Shown here: positions 6,303 to 14,060 of the stretch, piece after piece
Layout: every line of letters starts with the position of its first letter
Position numbering within the stretch: position 1 is the first letter of the stretch
Assembly: GCA_934101345.1 (NCBI GenBank)
Contig: CAKOQV010000030.1
Location: 1 to 14,482, forward strand
Direction: 5' to 3'
DNA: 14,482 nucleotides
From: an uncultured Bacilli bacterium
GTDB taxonomy: Bacteria; Bacillota_I; Bacilli_A; RF39; UBA660
The notes under the pieces: model-generated
Database searches by the model: none
The model's input: only the letters and a program-made list of their open reading frames with translations
Told to the model about the DNA's origin: nothing
Position numbers and translations under genes: made by a program

Positions 6303-7916
6303 ATGACTTTTAAGTTGTATGATAATGTCGATAAAAGTAAAGTGAAAAAAATAGGAGATGTTACAGAAGTCTATTTGAACAGGTTTAGTGATTTGTTTAG
6401 TAAAGATGGAATAAAAGAAATAATATTTAATAGTATGTCTACTTTTTCTCATGGTAATATTAAATTATTAAATGATATGTATGATGCAGTAATTAATAAT
6501 TATGGTTATAATGAAATAATTGAAATGTTAAATAAGAATGATATTACTTTCTTTTCTTTAGCAATACATTCTATTAACTATGCAAAAAGAACTTTGGATT
6601 TAATTAAAAATATTGATTTCTGCAACGAAATACATTTTATCTGTAATAGTGATAATTTACTTGAGGCATTATCTTTGTGTGAGAAAATAAATGTTCCAAT
6701 TGTAATAGATGGTACTTCAATTTCACTTGAAAAATATCAAAAAATACTAGATGGATATGATTTGAGTAAAATATCTAATAATAATATACTAGTTCACTAT
6801 CAAGAGTATGGCAATGATATTGATATTAATACTTTGTATGATACTTCTTGTCAGATAAATTATATTACTATGAAAATAAAACAATATAATTTATCACCAT
6901 TAGAAAGATTAATAATGGTATATGATATTGTAAAAAATAACTTTTATCATAAAGAAATTAATGAAAATTATTTGATTTCTAGAACTTTAGATAATGTATT
7001 AAATTCCGATTATATAGTTTGTGTTGGGTATATTGCTCTTATTAATGCTATATTAAAAAATTTAGATATTAATGCTAAACCTATATTTTGTCAAGCAAAA
7101 GATGGTAAACATTGCCGAGGAATAGTTTATTTAAATGATGATAAATATAATATTAATGGGGTATATATTTTAGATCCAACATGGGATAGTAAGAGAAGTA
7201 GTACTAGTGATAAACTAGATAGATATAATTATTTTCTTTTACCAATTGAAATTGCGGAAAAGACTGCTAAAACGGAACTGATACATATTATTAATATGTC
7301 TATAAATGAATTAGCTTTATTTGAATGTGACTTTGCTAATACTGAATATATTACAGAAGAAAAAACACTAGAGAGAATTAATATTTATTATTATTTAAAG
7401 ATGATATTTTCTTTGACGAATAGTAATTATGAGGATTTTGCTGAAAACATTGTCTTCTACGATTTCTTAAATAGTGAGGAAAGAAAAAATTTGGATTATG
7501 TTTATCAAAGTGTAATTAATAAATGTAAAACTAAAGATATAGATGTAGATACATTTATAAAAGCTTTATATAATACTAAAAGAATAGAATATTATTTAAA
7601 TGAAGATAAATTACCAGAAGAGTATAGTACTAGACTGAAATTACCTAATACTGAAAATATTAATATTTCTAGTATAAAAAAATCTGCATTTGCAAGATAT
7701 TGTAAGATCGAGAAATTAAAATGTATTAGTGATAACTTTGATGATTTGATTTGTTACCTCTTCTATAAAGAGTATTTAAATATGTATATTTCTTCAAATA
7801 TAAATAAAGTGATGAATTTAGATACTGATGATGATATTAAAAGAGATGTGCTTAATATGAAATTATTAAAGATATTAAAAAAAGAAAAAGTCAAAAAAGA
7901 GATTGACAACAGATAA
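6303..7916 (+). CDS. Cytoplasmic protein with a transglutaminase-like domain
   Basis: A 537-residue protein with no signal peptide or membrane segment. The middle carries a transglutaminase/papain-like core. Cys240 lies in VCVGYIALINAIL, typical of the catalytic-Cys helix followed by a GI/DI-x-A strand. His270 is in KHCRGIVYL, and Asp291 is in YILDPTWD, a near-exact match to the family's D-P-T-W motif. Such folds act as Cys proteases, amidases or cross-linking enzymes; the substrate here is unknown. About 225 N-terminal and 240 C-terminal residues match nothing I recognise and look mainly helical. ATG 6303 lies eight bases after GGGGG (6290-6294). An ATG at 6298 is followed at once by TAA. 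The gene has its own promoter, and the next promoter's -35 overlaps its last codons. Confidence 0.78.
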   Translation: MTFKLYDNVDKSKVKKIGDVTEVYLNRFSDLFSKDGIKEIIFNSMSTFSHGNIKLLNDMYDAVINNYGYNEIIEMLNKNDITFFSLAIHSINYAKRTLDLIKNIDFCNEIHFICNSDNLLEALSLCEKINVPIVIDGTSISLEKYQKILDGYDLSKISNNNILVHYQEYGNDIDINTLYDTSCQINYITMKIKQYNLSPLERLIMVYDIVKNNFYHKEINENYLISRTLDNVLNSDYIVCVGYIALINAILKNLDINAKPIFCQAKDGKHCRGIVYLNDDKYNINGVYILDPTWDSKRSSTSDKLDRYNYFLLPIEIAEKTAKTELIHIINMSINELALFECDFANTEYITEEKTLERINIYYYLKMIFSLTNSNYEDFAENIVFYDFLNSEERKNLDYVYQSVINKCKTKDIDVDTFIKALYNTKRIEYYLNEDKLPEEYSTRLKLPNTENINISSIKKSAFARYCKIEKLKCISDNFDDLICYLFYKEYLNMYISSNINKVMNLDTDDDIKRDVLNMKLLKILKKEKVKKEIDNR

Positions 7917-7931
7917 TATTTTGAATATAAT
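7903..7931 (+). promoter_or_regulatory. Full-consensus sigma-A promoter of the ileS T-box transcript
   Basis: TTGACA (7903-7908), exactly 17 bases, then TATAAT (7926-7931): both hexamers are perfect. The -35 lies inside the last codons of the transglutaminase-like gene. Transcription should start near 7938, giving a leader of about 230 bases before ileS. Confidence 0.92.
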
Positions 7932-7944
7932 TAATGTATAAAAA

Positions 7945-8155
7945 CAAAAGAAAGAGACGATATATTAAGATATTTATAGAGAGTTAGTGGTTGGTGGAAA
8001 CTAATAAGATGCTTAATATATAGATCACTCTTGATGTGTTACTTTGAATAGTTAGAAGTAACCGGGAATAACCCGTTATCAAAATATGAGTGCACTATCA
8101 GTGAAACAAGGTGGTACCGCGAAGTATTTCGTCCTTGTGCTGGTGGTGTTTTTTC
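7945..8155 (+). promoter_or_regulatory. T-box riboswitch, isoleucine specific, controlling ileS
   Basis: Stem I can be read directly: AAGAG (7952-7956) pairs with CTCTT (8028-8032), and a 10-bp helix joins 7960-7969 to 8012-8021. The internal loop between them holds AGATCA, so the specifier codon is ATC (8024-8026), isoleucine. The arm continues with the GTTAGTGGTTGGTGG apical region. The T-box itself, AAGGTGGTACCGCG, is at 8108-8121, with TGG able to pair with an uncharged tRNA CCA end. The antiterminator base is ACAAGG (8106-8111) with CCTTGT (8133-8138). Uncharged tRNA-Ile should permit read-through into the isoleucyl-tRNA synthetase gene. Confidence 0.95.
8093..8154 (+). terminator. Candidate T-box attenuator terminator
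   Basis: CACTATCAG (8093-8101) pairs over nine bases, including two G-U pairs, with CTGGTGGTG (8140-8148), directly followed by TTTTTT (8149-8154). The stem encloses the T-box. An alternative shorter pairing uses ACCGC of the T-box with GTGGT near 8143-8147. Which of the two is the off-state cannot be told by eye. Confidence 0.6.
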
Positions 8156-8171
8156 TTTAGAAGGAGGAATT

Positions 8172-11100
8172 ATGGAATTTAAAGAATTGGAAAAAGGAAA
8201 GATAAGTGAAGTTGAAAGTAAGATACTTGCTAGATGGAAAGAAGAAGATATTTTAGAAAAGACTATCAAAAATAGAAAAGATAATGAAACTTGGGTATTT
8301 TATGATGGACCAATATATGCTAATGCTAAACCTGGTATTCATCACGTATTTTCTAAAACAATCAAAGATTCATTTTGTAAATATCAAACAATGAAGGGAC
8401 ATAAGGTTGATAGAAAAATAGGACTTGACTGCAATGGATTACCTATTGAATATAATGTTGAAAAGAAATTAGGAATTAATGGTAAAAAAGATATAGAAAA
8501 AATGGGTATAGATAAATTTATTGAAGAATGTAAAAAGAATACGGCCATAAATATTGATGAAGTAAATAGAATAACTGATATGATGGGTCAATTTATTGAT
8601 AGTAAGCATCCTTATATTACTTGTACAAATGATTACCACGAAACTGAATGGTATTTGTTAAAAGAAATGCATAAAAAAGGATTAATATATAATAGTAATA
8701 AAATATTACCATATTGTCCTAGATGTGGTACTGAACTTGCTAAGTTTGAGGTAGAACAAGGATATCAAGAAGATAGTGTTAATACTGTTATAGTTCCATT
8801 TAAATTAGTGGATAAAGATGAGTATATGTTGGTATGGACTACTACTCCTTGGACCCTTATGGATAATGTAGCTGCTTGTGTTAATCCAGATTTAGAGTAT
8901 ATTAAAGTATCTTCCAAAGGATATAAATTTATCGTAGCTAAAAGTCTTGCTAACAAAGTTCTAGGAGACGACTTTGAAATACTTGAAACATACAAAGGTA
9001 CTGATTTAGTAGGTACTAAGTATGAACAATTAATGCCATTTGCAAAAGTAACTGATGGCAAATCATTTGAAGTAGTCGCAGACGCTTATGTAACTGATGA
9101 AGATGGTACTGGTATTGTACATATTGCTCCTGCCTATGGTGATGATGATAATAGAGTATGTAAAGAAAATAAAATAGGCTGGACTCAAAATGTTAATTTA
9201 GCAGGAAAATATACTATAGGACCTTGGGAGGGTAGATTAGTAACTGATCCTAAATTGGAAATAGAAATTATCAAATATTTAAAGGAACAAGATAAATTAT
9301 TTAAAAAGATAAAGATAACACACAAATATCCACATTGCTGGAGATGTAAATCACCACTTATTTATTATGCTAAATCTGCTTGGTATATAAAAACAACAGA
9401 ATATAAAGACAAAATAGTTGAAGAAAATAATAAAATTAAATGGCATCCAGATTATGTTGGAACTAAGAGATTTGGAAATTGGTTAAATAATATGGTAGAT
9501 TGGGGTATTTCTAGAAATCGTTATTGGGGATGTCCATTACCATTTTGGGTATGTGATGAGTGTGGTGAATTTGAAGTAATTGGTTCAAGGGAAGAATTAA
9601 TAGAAAGAGCAAATGAAAAGTTAAAATATGAAGACATTGACTTACATAGACCTTATGTAGATAATATTACTATAAAATGTCAACACTGTGGTAAAACTAT
9701 GCATAGAGTAAAAGATGTAATTGATGTTTGGTTTGATTCTGGTTCTATGCCTTATGCTCAATGTCATTACCCATTTGAAAATAAAGAGTGGTTTCATAAA
9801 CATTTTCCAGCGAACTTTATTGCCGAAGGTGTCGATCAAACAAGAGGATGGTTCTATACATTACTTGTTATATCAACAATTATATCTGGTCAATCAAGTT
9901 TTAAAAATGTTGTTGTAAATGATATGATGTTAGATAGTAACGGCAAGAAGATGAGTAAGTCTACTGGTAATATTATTGATCCTATTAAGATTATGGAAGA
10001 ATATGGCGCAGATACTGTTAGATGGTATATGTTATATGCTTCACCAGTATGGACTCCTTTAAAGTTCGATGTTGAAGGATTAAAAGAAGTTCATTCTAAG
10101 TTCTTTAATCCACTTCGTAATAGTTATAATTTCTTTGCAATATATGCTAATGCTGATAAGATAACTGATATTAATACTTGTAAAGTGGAATATAAAGATA
10201 GAGAAGACATTGATAAGTGGTTATTATCTAAGTATAATAAACTTATTAAAGAAGTAACTGAAGCTTATGATGAATATGATTTAAATAAAGTAGTTAAATT
10301 AATTACTGACTTTACTTCAATTGATTTATCTAACTGGTATATTAGAAGAAATAGAGATAGATTCTGGGACAATTTAATGACTACTTCAAAAAAGAGTGTA
10401 TATATGACTACTTATGAAGTACTTCTTGGATTATCTAAGTTAATAGCTCCAATAGCAAGTTATACTGCGGAAGAGATATATACTAATTTGACTGGTAATA
10501 CTTCTGTTCATTTAAGTGATTTTCCAATATATAAGGAAGAGTTAATTGACTTAAAGCTTGAAGAAAAGATGGACTTAGTAAGAGATTTAATTAGTATAGG
10601 TAGAAATGTTCGTGAAGAATCTAAGATTAAGGTAAGACAACCTATTAGTGAGATTTTACTTGATAAGAAGAAGGAGAATGTTATAGGAGAACTTACTAGT
10701 CTAATTAAAGAAGAACTTAATGTTAAAGAAGTTGTTTATACTGATGATTTATCTACTTATATGAACTTTATGGTTAAACCTAATTTTAAGGAAGTAGGTA
10801 AGATATTTGGTAAGAATATTAAAGAGTTCTCTGATAAGTTATTAGAACTATCTAATGAAGATATTAATAAACTAGAGAATAATGAAAGTATTAAGATGTC
10901 TATAGATAATATTACTTATGATATTACTAAAGATATGGTAGATATTAGAATATCTAGTAAAGATGGCTTTAAAGCAATGGTAGATGGTAATAACTTTGTT
11001 ATACTAAATACTACAATTACTAAAGAGTTAGAAAATGAAGGACTTGCTAGAGAGACTATATCTAAGGTACAACAGTTAAGAAAGACTATGAACTTTGATA

Positions 11101-11288
11101 TTACTGATAGAATTAATATGTATATTGATGCATCAGAAGAATATAAAGAGAATATTAAAGATTACTTAGATATGATTAAAGATGAGACTTTGACTATTAA
11201 TGTTTATGATAAAGATGATATTGAAGATAAAGTAAATATTAATGATTATGAAGTTGGTTTTGTACTAGAAAAGGTAAATATTAATTAA
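8172..11288 (+). CDS. ileS: Isoleucyl-tRNA synthetase, type 2
   Basis: A 1038-residue class I synthetase that charges tRNA-Ile with isoleucine. The HIGH motif is the GIHH variant (55-58), the KMSKS motif is exact at 593-597, and DVWFDSGSMPYA precedes it. Four CxxC pairs (C182/185, C389/392, C461/464, C503/506) are suited to bind zinc within the catalytic and editing regions. There is no CxxC cluster at the C-terminus, where type-1 bacterial enzymes carry their zinc finger. Length, the GIHH motif and the missing C-terminal zinc site point to the eukaryote-like IleS2 class, known for low sensitivity to mupirocin. ATG 8172 follows AGGAGG at 8162-8167. Expression is governed by the T-box just upstream. 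Only a weak hairpin, without a U-tract, follows the gene. Confidence 0.96.
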   Translation: MEFKELEKGKISEVESKILARWKEEDILEKTIKNRKDNETWVFYDGPIYANAKPGIHHVFSKTIKDSFCKYQTMKGHKVDRKIGLDCNGLPIEYNVEKKLGINGKKDIEKMGIDKFIEECKKNTAINIDEVNRITDMMGQFIDSKHPYITCTNDYHETEWYLLKEMHKKGLIYNSNKILPYCPRCGTELAKFEVEQGYQEDSVNTVIVPFKLVDKDEYMLVWTTTPWTLMDNVAACVNPDLEYIKVSSKGYKFIVAKSLANKVLGDDFEILETYKGTDLVGTKYEQLMPFAKVTDGKSFEVVADAYVTDEDGTGIVHIAPAYGDDDNRVCKENKIGWTQNVNLAGKYTIGPWEGRLVTDPKLEIEIIKYLKEQDKLFKKIKITHKYPHCWRCKSPLIYYAKSAWYIKTTEYKDKIVEENNKIKWHPDYVGTKRFGNWLNNMVDWGISRNRYWGCPLPFWVCDECGEFEVIGSREELIERANEKLKYEDIDLHRPYVDNITIKCQHCGKTMHRVKDVIDVWFDSGSMPYAQCHYPFENKEWFHKHFPANFIAEGVDQTRGWFYTLLVISTIISGQSSFKNVVVNDMMLDSNGKKMSKSTGNIIDPIKIMEEYGADTVRWYMLYASPVWTPLKFDVEGLKEVHSKFFNPLRNSYNFFAIYANADKITDINTCKVEYKDREDIDKWLLSKYNKLIKEVTEAYDEYDLNKVVKLITDFTSIDLSNWYIRRNRDRFWDNLMTTSKKSVYMTTYEVLLGLSKLIAPIASYTAEEIYTNLTGNTSVHLSDFPIYKEELIDLKLEEKMDLVRDLISIGRNVREESKIKVRQPISEILLDKKKENVIGELTSLIKEELNVKEVVYTDDLSTYMNFMVKPNFKEVGKIFGKNIKEFSDKLLELSNEDINKLENNESIKMSIDNITYDITKDMVDIRISSKDGFKAMVDGNNFVILNTTITKELENEGLARETISKVQQLRKTMNFDITDRINMYIDASEEYKENIKDYLDMIKDETLTINVYDKDDIEDKVNINDYEVGFVLEKVNIN

Positions 11289-11376
11289 GATTTTTGACTT
11301 TGTCAAATTTATGTCAATAGTATTGTATTTCTTTTTGTAGTGTAGTATTCTAATAATAGAAAGGGAGAGTGATAGT

Positions 11377-11577
11377 GTGATTTATCCATCTATTGATAAA
11401 ATATTAAATATAGTAGATTCTAAATATGCTCTTGTATATATTGTCGCTGATAGAGCTAAACAAATGACTAGAACTGGCTACTATCAAAAACCTATAAAAG
11501 AGTATAAGAGTGCAAAAAATATTGGTAGAGCTTTAGAAGAAGTATATGATGGACTAATACACATTGAGAAACATTAA
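11377..11577 (+). CDS. rpoZ: DNA-directed RNA polymerase omega subunit
   Basis: A 66-residue omega subunit, the short form usual in Bacillota. It helps assemble and stabilise the polymerase around beta-prime. The N-terminal YPSIDKILNIVDSKYALV, the AKQM segment and the C-terminal KNIGRALEEVYDGLI are the family's conserved blocks. It starts at GTG 11377, nine bases after AGGGAG (11362-11367). In many Bacillota rpoZ lies beside gmk and priA; here it stands between ileS and a CHAP protein gene. No strong promoter was seen in the 88-base gap (a weak TTGTAT/TATTCT pair at 11323-11351), so it may partly depend on read-through from ileS. Confidence 0.92.
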   Translation: MIYPSIDKILNIVDSKYALVYIVADRAKQMTRTGYYQKPIKEYKSAKNIGRALEEVYDGLIHIEKH

Positions 11578-11594
11578 AAAAGTTTCTCTTTTTT
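11566..11594 (+). terminator. Rho-independent terminator overlapping the rpoZ stop
   Basis: GAGAAAC (11566-11572), a nine-base loop and GTTTCTC (11582-11588) are followed by TTTTTT (11589-11594). The rpoZ stop codon lies inside the loop. Confidence 0.88.
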
Positions 11595-11595
11595 C

Positions 11596-11624
11596 TTGAA
11601 AAAAGTTTTATATTAAGTTATACT
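11596..11624 (+). promoter_or_regulatory. Sigma-A promoter of the CHAP-lipoprotein operon
   Basis: TTGAAA (11596-11601), 17 bases, then TATACT (11619-11624). It begins two bases after the U-tract of the rpoZ terminator and leaves a leader of about 12 bases before ATG 11642, with AAGGTGAT as ribosome binding site. Confidence 0.82.
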
Positions 11625-11641
11625 AAATTTAAGGTGATTTT

Positions 11642-12619
11642 ATGTATTTTTTGTTAGATGCTTGTAAGCATCCTACAATTCTTAGAGTATTATATTTTGG
11701 ATATTTATTTTGGGAAATTTTAGCGGTAGTTATACCAATAGGATTAATTTTGATGTTAATGATTGATTTTGGAAAAGCTGTAGTTGCTAATAGTGATGAT
11801 GTTCAAATAAAAAGTACAAAACTTGTTGGTAAAAGAATAATGTATGCTATTTTTATTTTTGCTACACCTTGGCTTGTTAATACTATTATGGGAGTATTAA
11901 GTAGTGCTGGGATTGAACTGGGTGATGATTATAATTTATGTATTAATACAGTAAAGAATATTGAAAAAGGTATTGATAGTTTTGAAAAATATGATAAATT
12001 ATTAGAAACAGATGAGCAAATTGAAAAAGATAATAGAAATGCTGGCACTAATACTAATGGTAATACAAATAATAGCAGTAATAATGCATCTTCTACAAGA
12101 AGTAATGAGACTGCTGATAGAATGATAAATTTGGCTACTGGTGAGCTTGGTAAAACAGATCGTTCTAGATATGGCGCGGGTGCTGGAGAAGCATGGTGTG
12201 CTTATTTTACTACATGGGTATTAAAAAATACAACAATGGATAATGGTAAGACAATTTATGCTTATTTAAAGAGTTTTGGAACAATAAATGATGCCGCTGC
12301 TAGTGGGTTATGGCCAGCATTTAGAAACGGTAGGTCTGGAGTTAAATTTAATAAATCAAATGCATATGGTAATAATTATACGCCAAAAAAAGGAGATGTT
12401 GTTTGGTTCCAATGGCCTGCTTCACGTGGGGCTAGTTATTGTAGAAAGAACTTTGGTAATTGGGATGGACAAATGCAATGTTCTGATCATGTCGGAATAG
12501 TTAGTGATGTTAAGAATAATAAGGTTTATACAATAGAAGGCAATAGCGGTGGTAAAGTGTCCTCTAAAGAATATCCTATTAATACTGATTGGATAATTGC
12601 TTATGGTTCATGGTATTAG
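11642..12619 (+). CDS. Two-TM membrane module fused to a CHAP peptidoglycan hydrolase domain
   Basis: A 325-residue protein in two parts. Residues 14-47 and 68-90 are hydrophobic segments separated by a charged loop with KSTKLVGKR. This layout resembles TrbC/VirB2-type pilin subunits or similar small type IV secretion membrane proteins. An Asn/Ser/Thr-rich linker (about 128-157) leads to a C-terminal CHAP domain: Cys186 in GEAWCAYF, His283 in SDHVGIV, and Glu299 and Asn301 in TIEGNSGG supply the expected catalytic residues. CHAP enzymes cut peptidoglycan as amidases or endopeptidases. Topology suggests the CHAP domain acts on the outer face of the membrane. It heads an operon with the lipoprotein gene that starts 35 bases downstream. 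The VirB2 comparison is by eye; CHAP is firm. Confidence 0.85.
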   Translation: MYFLLDACKHPTILRVLYFGYLFWEILAVVIPIGLILMLMIDFGKAVVANSDDVQIKSTKLVGKRIMYAIFIFATPWLVNTIMGVLSSAGIELGDDYNLCINTVKNIEKGIDSFEKYDKLLETDEQIEKDNRNAGTNTNGNTNNSSNNASSTRSNETADRMINLATGELGKTDRSRYGAGAGEAWCAYFTTWVLKNTTMDNGKTIYAYLKSFGTINDAAASGLWPAFRNGRSGVKFNKSNAYGNNYTPKKGDVVWFQWPASRGASYCRKNFGNWDGQMQCSDHVGIVSDVKNNKVYTIEGNSGGKVSSKEYPINTDWIIAYGSWY

Positions 12620-12654
12620 TTTATCTAATATATAAATAAAGGAAGGTGATGGTA

Positions 12655-13320
12655 GTGGTACCTAAAATAAAAATAGTTGTAGTTTTTGTAGTTTTGCTAT
12701 TATTAACTGGATGTACAATCAATTATGACTTAACAATTAATGAAAATTCAATTGATGAAAAAATATCAGGTAGTGTAAATAAAAGTGAATATCAACTGAA
12801 TGATGAGGATACTAGTCCTAATTTATTTTATACACTTATAAATAGTGATGTTCCAGCATTAGTTGTTGGTGATGACTTGTATAAAAAAGATATTTCTGAA
12901 TTAGAAGATAAATTAAATTATAATTATAGTTATACATATAATAATAATTTTGATAAATCTAGAATTATTAATAGCTGCTTTGAAAATCATATTATATCGG
13001 AAACTGATAAGTATTATTATATAGAATTAAGTGGAAAATTTTATTGTTTATATTCTGATAAGATTAATATCAATGTAACAAGTAACTATGAAGTTGTAGA
13101 TAATAATGCAGATAAAATCAATGCTAATAAATATGTATGGACAATTGATAATTCTAATGATGTAGATATATTGCTTACTATTTCTAAAGAAGAAAAATAT
13201 GAAGAACCTGTAAAGGCTAAAATGTTTAGCACATTTCAGATAGTTGGTCTCATAGTGTTTGCTTTATTAACGATTATTACATATATTTTATATAAAAGAA
13301 AAAATAGTGGTAAAATATAA
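12655..13320 (+). CDS. LppM-like lipoprotein with C-terminal membrane anchor
   Basis: A 221-residue lipoprotein. After a short basic start and a hydrophobic run, LLLLTGC forms the lipobox, so Cys near residue 20 should be lipid-modified and cleaved by signal peptidase II. The following strand pattern (INYDLTINENSIDEKISGSV) recalls the LppM domain. A second membrane segment near the C-terminus (FQIVGLIVFALLTIITYILY) is followed by a basic tail, so the protein is anchored at both ends with its main domain outside. GTG 12655 is preferred because AAGGAAGGTGAT (12639-12650) is then at the right distance; GTG 12646 and ATG 12649 would overlap that site. No terminator separates it from the CHAP gene, so the two probably work together at the cell surface. 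Confidence 0.75.
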   Translation: MVPKIKIVVVFVVLLLLTGCTINYDLTINENSIDEKISGSVNKSEYQLNDEDTSPNLFYTLINSDVPALVVGDDLYKKDISELEDKLNYNYSYTYNNNFDKSRIINSCFENHIISETDKYYYIELSGKFYCLYSDKININVTSNYEVVDNNADKINANKYVWTIDNSNDVDILLTISKEEKYEEPVKAKMFSTFQIVGLIVFALLTIITYILYKRKNSGKI

Positions 13321-13329
13321 CCACTTTTT
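13306..13329 (+). terminator. Rho-independent terminator overlapping the lipoprotein stop
   Basis: AGTGGT (13306-13311) pairs with ACCACT (13320-13325), and TTTTT runs to 13329. The stop codon TAA (13318-13320) lies at the loop's end. Confidence 0.78.
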
Positions 13330-13390
13330 GTATTATTATTTTTCTATAAGCATATGTTTTATTGTAGAAGAAAGGAATGATAAAACAAAT

Positions 13391-13651
13391 ATGGAAACAA
13401 TTAAAGTTTCATCAAAGTCTAATCCTAATTCGGTAGCAGGTGCACTGGCAAATGTTTTTCGAGAAAAGGGAATGGTTGAGGTTCAAGCAATAGGAGCAGG
13501 AGCTCTTAATCAGGCAATAAAAGGAGTTGCTATAGCAAGAGGATTTGTAGCTCCATCAGGTATGAATTTAGTATGTACACCGGCTTTTATTGATATTAAT
13601 ATCGATGGAGAAGAGCGTACTGCAATTAAGTTAATAGTAGAAGCTAAATAG
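13391..13651 (+). CDS. spoVS: Stage V sporulation protein S
   Basis: An 86-residue protein that is close to Bacillus subtilis SpoVS over its whole length. It starts METIKVSSKSNPNSVAGALA and contains QAIGAGALNQAIKGVAIARGF, VAPSGMNL, and the ending GEERTAIKLIVEAK. SpoVS belongs to the Alba-like nucleic-acid-binding group and in B. subtilis is needed for coat assembly and normal passage through late sporulation. ATG 13391 is the only sensible start. The AAAGGA before it is about 15 bases away, which is longer than usual. No clear sigma-A promoter was seen between the preceding terminator and the gene. It supports an endospore-forming or recently spore-forming host, although SpoVS also occurs in some non-sporulating bacteria. 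Confidence 0.95.
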   Translation: METIKVSSKSNPNSVAGALANVFREKGMVEVQAIGAGALNQAIKGVAIARGFVAPSGMNLVCTPAFIDINIDGEERTAIKLIVEAK

Positions 13652-13659
13652 CTTCTTTT
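13639..13659 (+). terminator. Terminator hairpin overlapping the spoVS stop
   Basis: AGAAGC (13639-13644), loop TAAATA and GCTTCT (13651-13656) form a stem that can extend to eight base pairs. TTTT and a further T-rich stretch follow. The TAG stop (13649-13651) falls within it. Confidence 0.72.
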
Positions 13660-14060
13660 AATTTTTCTTTATTAGTTTCATTTTTGTTTTCTTTTGTTAC
13701 TTTTGGCATAGTCTGACGACCTTTCTTTCGTTCAAATATATTATAACCCATTTTTTATATTATTTAATTCAATCATTTAATGTTCTAGTGCTTAATAGTC
13801 CTTCATCCGCAGAAACTGATAAAATAGATTTGCAACCAAATAAAACTCTATTAATTATTTCTTCTTTTTTATGATTTTTATATTTTTAATTTTTTGTGGT
13901 AACTCTCCATTTTTTGTCCTAGTATAAATATTTATTTTATCTTCATAACTTATTTAGTAATATAAAAACCTCATTTCTTATGTTTAGAAAATAGGATTCA
14001 TGTCATAAAAACACTTCAATAAATATATTGCAAACTTTCAATACAGAATAGTATCCAATA
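13660..14060. other. Gene-poor stretch with degraded minus-strand coding fragments
   Basis: No intact gene is visible. On the minus strand three short open stretches read like protein remnants: about 35 codons at 13644-13751 (charged, ending KEKLKEAI, no ribosome binding site), about 28 codons near 13785-13860 containing SILSVSADEGLLSTRT, and about 31 codons near 13875-13965 containing YTRTKNGELPQKI. They are separated by stop codons in all frames. They may be pieces of one or more decayed genes, but I cannot name a family. Confidence 0.35.

Noticed and set aside
11290..11310. Terminator after ileS
   Set aside because: TTTGAC/GTCAAA with a three-base loop has no U-tract after it on the plus strand, so it is not convincing.
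80..13651. Recoding of UGA
   Set aside because: No complete gene here ends in TGA, which first suggested reassignment, but tryptophans are TGG in all recognised genes and no recognised gene needs TGA read-through. Eleven stops are too few to infer more.
13644..13751. 35-codon minus-strand ORF convergent with spoVS
   Set aside because: No ribosome binding site, it overlaps the spoVS end and terminator, and it has no recognisable family; kept only as part of the degraded region.
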